The notes beneath the pieces are model-generated. The model was not told where the DNA came from and made no database searches. It saw nothing but the letters and a program-made list of their open reading frames with translations. The position numbers were made by a program, and so were the translations under genes. DNA of 64,000 bases, from the NCBI GenBank assembly GCA_016722705.1, contig JADKGN010000004.1:1860001-1924000 (forward strand), given 5' to 3'. Positions 60,325 to 64,000 of this stretch are shown in pieces; position 1 is the first letter of the stretch; each line of letters opens with the position of its first letter. Source of the DNA: Candidatus Dechloromonas phosphoritropha. Its GTDB lineage: Bacteria > Pseudomonadota > Gammaproteobacteria > Burkholderiales > Rhodocyclaceae.

Positions 60325-61080
60325 ATGATGCTGACGTCAGCCGGGATGAGGCCAGACCAACTGTCTCTGCGGACGACGCCCGCCGTGAAATTCCAATTCC
60401 CATCTTATTCGATGAGCGTGCCAGCAAATCGCCTGTCCGACGAAGTTGTGAGCGCCCGTTCGCTGGCGAAGTATCGCCAGCGCGCTGCGGCTTATGACAA
60501 AACCTGCGGTCCTACCTGGCCGATCAGGGAGCGGGCGGTCAGCGCCCTGCAACTGCAGCCTGGGCAAGTGGTGCTCGATGTCGGTTGCGGTACCGGGCTG
60601 AGCCTGTCGCTATTGCGTGCTGCCGTGGGCGAAACTGGCAGAGTCTATGGCTTTGATCAGAGTCCCGAGATGCTGGCTTTGGCGCGCGGCCGTGCCGAAG
60701 CCGCTGGCTGGCGTAACGTCGAGCTGTTGGAGACTCCGGCGCAAACACTGGTGCTGCCCGAAACCGTGAACGCGCTGCTGTTTCACTACACCCATGACAT
60801 CCTGCGTTCGCCAGCCGCCATCGATCGGCTGCTCGCTTCGGCATGCCCTGGCGCGACAGTGGCGATTGCCGGAATCAAGTATTTCCCGCTGTGGCTGGCA
60901 CCACTGAATGTATGGGTCTATTTCAAGAACCATGGTTACAACGGCGCCCCGGGTGAATTGGCCTCGCCTTGGGATCGCATGGCGTCAAGATTGACGGATT
61001 GGCGGCTGGTACCCACGCAGTTTGGCATGGGTTACCTCGCATCCGGGCGAGTGCCCGAGCGTATCAAGAACCCCGGATGA
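60325..61080 (+). CDS. Class I SAM-dependent methyltransferase
   Basis: The 251-residue protein has a methyltransferase domain from about 40: KYRQRAAAYDKTCGPTWPIRERAVSALQLQPGQVVLDVGCGTGLSLSLLRAAVGETGRVYGFDQSPEMLALARGRAEAAGW, with motif I VLDVGCGTG and the acidic loop GFDQSPEM. It continues through NALLFHYTHDILRSPAAIDRLLASACPGATVAIAG. Substrate unknown; the fold is that of small-molecule or lipid/quinone methyltransferases. Starts at 60325, 60346 and 60412 are all possible, since conservation begins near 60440. Its stop overlaps the start of the following sulfatase-fold gene (ATGA), so the two are an operon. Confidence 0.8.
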   Translation: MMLTSAGMRPDQLSLRTTPAVKFQFPSYSMSVPANRLSDEVVSARSLAKYRQRAAAYDKTCGPTWPIRERAVSALQLQPGQVVLDVGCGTGLSLSLLRAAVGETGRVYGFDQSPEMLALARGRAEAAGWRNVELLETPAQTLVLPETVNALLFHYTHDILRSPAAIDRLLASACPGATVAIAGIKYFPLWLAPLNVWVYFKNHGYNGAPGELASPWDRMASRLTDWRLVPTQFGMGYLASGRVPERIKNPG

Positions 61081-62786
61081 GCACGCCCGCCTTGCCCTCG
61101 GCCACACTTCTCGAGCACCGTTCCTGGCGGCGGATCGCCGTCGCAATACTGGCGCTTCTCTTCCTCAACGGCATGCTCAGTTTCAGGGACTGGTGGCCGA
61201 CCCCCGGCATCTTGCCCGACCACCGACTGGCACCCGAGTTCGTCTGGCTCTGGTTGGCGCTGCTGGCGATGGTGGCATGGCGCGGCAAACTCTCATCGCG
61301 CGCACTCTCCGTGTTCGCACTCACCTATTTTCTGCTGGTGCTTGGGCGCTACGGCGACGTGACCGTTCCCAGCCTGTTCGGGCGTCCGATCAACCTTTAT
61401 TGGGATGGTGCGCAGATTCCACGTTTTCTGTGGGTGTCGGCGCAAAAGCTGGCGTGGTGGCAAAGCACTGCTCTGGTGGCAGGCGTCGGCCTGCTGCTCT
61501 GGAGTCTGTTTCGCCTGCTGCGCTTGGCAATCGCGATAGCCGCCCGTGATGCCGTCCCCTATGCGCTGCGAAGCCGATGGGCATGGGGCCTTACCGCAGC
61601 GGCCGTGGTCCTGGCGGCGGGCAATCTGGCTGGGGCGAGCGCCACCTGGCCACTGGTCTCCAAGCCGGTCATTCCAACCTATTGGCGACAAATGCAACTG
61701 CTGGCGACTGCGTTCTTGCCACAGCGTCAGGTGGACTTGTTGCCCGCCGCGACTGCGGTCGACGCCGCGATGGCCGCTGCACCGGGGAGCGCATTGGCTG
61801 CGCTCGGCGGGCGCGATGTTTACCTGATCATGCTCGAGTCGCTGGGTGCGGTGGTTTATGACAACCCGCGCGCCGAAAAAGTCCTGCGGGCCAGCCGCGA
61901 GCGCTTCGCCACCGATATCGCTGCCAGTGGCCGTCAGGTCGTGTCAGCTTTCTTCCGTTCGCCGACTTTTGCCGGCGGCTCGGATCTGGCGCATCTCGGC
62001 CTGCTGTCGGGCATCGACCTCAGCGACCCCATGCGTTATGACGTGCTGCTGACCACGCAGCGGCCAACGCTGAACTCGCTGTTCCGGGCGCAGGGCTATC
62101 AGATCTTCGGCGTCTATTCGGCGCTGGATTGGGAGTGGCCTGAACGTGCGTTTTACGGCTTCGATGTCCTCCTGACCCGGCGCGATCTGGGTTATGCGGG
62201 GCCGGCCATGGGGTACTGGGAGATTCCCGATCAGTTCACGGCAGCGCGCTTCGAGCAGTTGTTCCCGCGCGCTGGCAATGCCCCGCCGCGCCTGGTTTTT
62301 TTCCCTACCATCACCTGCCATCTGCCGTTCAGCCCGATACCGCCCTTTCAGCCGGACTGGCCCCGGGTACTTGGTGCGCAGCCCTTTGACGACTCCGAAG
62401 TCCACCGCGCCCTGGCCGAGCGACCGAACTGGCTGGACATGTTCCCCGACTTTGTACGGATGGTCAGCTACACCTACCAATGGCTGGGCGCCTATCTGCG
62501 TCAACCGGAGCCGCGCGAGGCCATCTATGTGTTGATAGGCGATCATCAGCCGGCGGCCAATATCACAGGCGACGACGCTTCCTGGGATGTTCCGGTCTAC
62601 ATTGTCTCGCGCGACAGCAAACTGCTGGCACGCTTCGTCGAGCAGGGTTTTCACCATGGACTGGAGCCGCCGCGAAAGTCACTGGGGCCGCTGCATGCCC
62701 TGACCGGGCTGCTGCTGCACGCTTTCTCGGCGCCGGACGCTGATCAGCCGGCGGCCTCGGTCCCGCTGGCGGAGACGAAACTTTGA
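61077..62786 (+). CDS. Membrane-anchored alkaline-phosphatase-fold (LTA synthase/sulfatase-like) protein
   Basis: The 569-residue protein has five or six N-terminal helices (about 15-200, for example IAVAILALLFLNGMLSF, FVWLWLALLAMVAW) and a periplasmic sulfatase-like domain from about 240. It begins with DVYLIMLESLGAVVYD, where a Glu metal ligand is placed. FFRSPTFAGGSDLAHLGLLSG is the nucleophile region, in which Thr/Ser usually follows a Gly. It ends with YVLIGDHQPAA, the metal-binding Asp-His pair. Such enzymes transfer phosphoglycerol or phosphoethanolamine to glycans or lipids. Joined in an operon with the methyltransferase. The tail overlaps the convergent GH17 gene by 43 bases. Confidence 0.8.
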   Translation: MSTPALPSATLLEHRSWRRIAVAILALLFLNGMLSFRDWWPTPGILPDHRLAPEFVWLWLALLAMVAWRGKLSSRALSVFALTYFLLVLGRYGDVTVPSLFGRPINLYWDGAQIPRFLWVSAQKLAWWQSTALVAGVGLLLWSLFRLLRLAIAIAARDAVPYALRSRWAWGLTAAAVVLAAGNLAGASATWPLVSKPVIPTYWRQMQLLATAFLPQRQVDLLPAATAVDAAMAAAPGSALAALGGRDVYLIMLESLGAVVYDNPRAEKVLRASRERFATDIAASGRQVVSAFFRSPTFAGGSDLAHLGLLSGIDLSDPMRYDVLLTTQRPTLNSLFRAQGYQIFGVYSALDWEWPERAFYGFDVLLTRRDLGYAGPAMGYWEIPDQFTAARFEQLFPRAGNAPPRLVFFPTITCHLPFSPIPPFQPDWPRVLGAQPFDDSEVHRALAERPNWLDMFPDFVRMVSYTYQWLGAYLRQPEPREAIYVLIGDHQPAANITGDDASWDVPVYIVSRDSKLLARFVEQGFHHGLEPPRKSLGPLHALTGLLLHAFSAPDADQPAASVPLAETKL

Positions 62787-64000
62787 GGCCAGCCGACAGC
62801 AACAGCCAGAGCCAGCCAAATCAGTGCGAGACCCAACGCCTGCGTGTTGACCAGACCTTCCTGCGCGACCAGCACCACTGCGGATATCGCACAAACGGCG
62901 GCCAAGGCGCGCTCGAGCCACGCGCCTCGGTCGAGCCGATCACCGAGCACGGTCAGGGCAAGGAACAAGACTGCCGGTGCAGCGAACAGGGGCCAGAAAA
63001 GCGGGCGGTAGCGGGCGTCGAACAGCAGCCCCTTGGCGATCAGCAAGACGCTGCAGAGCAGCACCGCCTGTGCGAACGCCAGTGCCTGTGTTCCCCGGGC
63101 GCTGGCGGTGCGCAACGCGGCGAGCACACCCGGGCGGGAGCCTGCCGAGCTTGTGCCGCCGAGGATGCGGGCGAGACGCCCCGCAGCGGCAAGCGCACAG
63201 AGCCCGGCGGTCGCCGCGGCGCTGACGCCCAAGGCCCAGTCGAGCGGGCCGCGACTCCACTCGAGCAGCATCTGCCACTGCAACAGCGCGAGCGCGACGA
63301 TGCCTGCCCCGGCGAGGCCCATCGCCGAGCAGGTAATGAGCAAACGGCGGCGCAGCCCAGCCCCGCCAGCTGCGCTGCGCGGAGTGCCGTGACCCCGCGC
63401 CCACAGCCACCCGGCGACGCTCCCGATGACCATTCCCAGCGGCACGCGCCACCATTGCGGGTCGCCAACGACCGCACCGCGCAGGGTAACCCGTGGCCGG
63501 CCGTCGGCGTCGAACATGCCCCAATAGCCGCCCATCGCGCCCTCCAGCCGGCGTTTCCACGGCTGGTCGAAGCCCTCGATCAGGTTAATTCCCGGCCCAG
63601 CGACTACCTGGGACCCGAGCGGGGCACGGGCGTTAAAAGCGAGCAGTTCACGTACAAAACGTGTCTGCTCCAGCCTTCCGGGCACGGCCGGTCCGCGCTG
63701 GCGGCCTGCCGCCGGCCAGCCGGTTTCGCCGACGAATATCGGCAATGGTGCAAAAAACGCACGCATTTGGGCGTTGACCGCAACAACATGCTCGACTGCC
63801 TGGGCTACGGCAACCGGCTCGTCTTCCCAGTAGGGCAGAACATGGATAGCGACGACATCGACGTGATCGCGCAGCACGTCGGCGTGGCGCAGCCAGAAGG
63901 CCCAGACATCGGCATAGGCGATCGGCACGGAAGATTCGCGGTGAGCCCGCGCGAGCAGCGCGGCCAGCGCCTCCGGGGTCTGTTCACCGCGCAGCAACAC
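62744..64000 (-). CDS. GH17 family (beta-1,3-glucanase/glucan-modifying) membrane protein, partial
   Basis: The reading frame enters from beyond the right edge of the window, so the N-terminus is missing. The visible 418 residues start VLLRGEQTPEALAALLARAH, which normally follows the acid/base Glu of GH17 (GNEVLLRG). VVAIHVLPYWEDEPV is next, then the nucleophile region IFVGETGWPAAGRQRG near 92 and GFDQPWKRRLEGAMGGYWGMFD. After about residue 180 come eight or so helices. Proteobacterial proteins with this order make or modify beta-glucans (often called beta-(1-6) glucan synthase). The convergent overlap with the neighbour (43 bases) is unusual but both frames are intact. Confidence 0.82.
   Translation of the reverse strand: MLLRGEQTPEALAALLARAHRESSVPIAYADVWAFWLRHADVLRDHVDVVAIHVLPYWEDEPVAVAQAVEHVVAVNAQMRAFFAPLPIFVGETGWPAAGRQRGPAVPGRLEQTRFVRELLAFNARAPLGSQVVAGPGINLIEGFDQPWKRRLEGAMGGYWGMFDADGRPRVTLRGAVVGDPQWWRVPLGMVIGSVAGWLWARGHGTPRSAAGGAGLRRRLLITCSAMGLAGAGIVALALLQWQMLLEWSRGPLDWALGVSAAATAGLCALAAAGRLARILGGTSSAGSRPGVLAALRTASARGTQALAFAQAVLLCSVLLIAKGLLFDARYRPLFWPLFAAPAVLFLALTVLGDRLDRGAWLERALAAVCAISAVVLVAQEGLVNTQALGLALIWLALAVAVGWPQSFVSASGTEAAG

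Overview
The window looks like a chromosome segment of a high-GC betaproteobacterium, most likely Rhodocyclales (Dechloromonas/Azonexus/Accumulibacter-like). The grounds are the pilU-pilT / yggS-proC-yggT-yggU neighbourhood, a long infA paralogue with a basic tail, a narK1-narK2-narGHJI-parvulin operon under an FNR/Anr-type box, and remnants of an aldehyde:ferredoxin oxidoreductase locus of the kind known from Aromatoleum. The assignment rests on gene content and is an inference.

Layout. 1-7233: right end of an integrated island (all genes on the minus strand: cargo protein, TOPRIM/DUF927 primase-helicase, small HTH protein, toxin-antitoxin pair, tyrosine integrase). It ends in a duplicated 3' half of tRNA-Phe followed by the chromosomal tRNA terminator. 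7398-9118: an IS1380-family element with a broken transposase. 9.2-10 kb: HNH nuclease and HTH genes, convergent. 10.3-12.2 kb: pyrC and a DUF3025 gene. 12.2-18 kb: envelope genes (secreted proteins, lipoproteins, a glycine-zipper protein, a phospholipase D-like enzyme, a membrane protein with a KEAKEP tail, a channel-like protein) and an AraC regulator. 18.1-19.6 kb: an IS1182 element. 19.7-27.5 kb: outer-membrane protein, leuA, exchanger-like protein, decayed OprB porin, Lrp regulator, infA, rnpB, methyltransferase. 27.7-31.6 kb: decayed DUF1254/DUF1214 gene and the peroxide-defence pair ahpC-ahpF. 31.8-42.6 kb: napD remnant and the nitrate respiration operon. 42.6-43.8 kb: a graveyard with a DUF4338 (DruA-like) tail, an IS630 transposase in two frames and a VOC fragment. 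43.9-46.8 kb: a large HD-GYP sensor. 47.0-48.7 kb: a second IS1380-like element with a 5-bp duplication. 48.9-51 kb: small genes and a decayed AOR locus. 51.3-64 kb: cytochrome c5, Rep helicase, DUF4197, pilU/pilT, yggS-proC-yggT-yggU, a methyltransferase, an alkaline-phosphatase-fold membrane enzyme and a window-truncated GH17 gene.

How the genes fit together. Membrane nitrate reductase (narGHJI), two nitrate/nitrite transporters and a parvulin fold into one minus-strand unit driven by oxygen limitation. AhpCF handles peroxide under a probable OxyR site. A periplasmic nitrate reductase (napD) and a tungsten aldehyde oxidoreductase were apparently once present and are being lost.

A recurring theme is recent gene decay. 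At least seven non-IS coding regions are broken by single in-frame stops, frameshifts or deletions, and there are four insertion sequences in 64 kb, two with frameshifted transposases. I found no CRISPR array and no complete new defence system. The least explained structures are two families of 9-bp-period DNA repeats in the island and the large insertion inside the HD-GYP domain.
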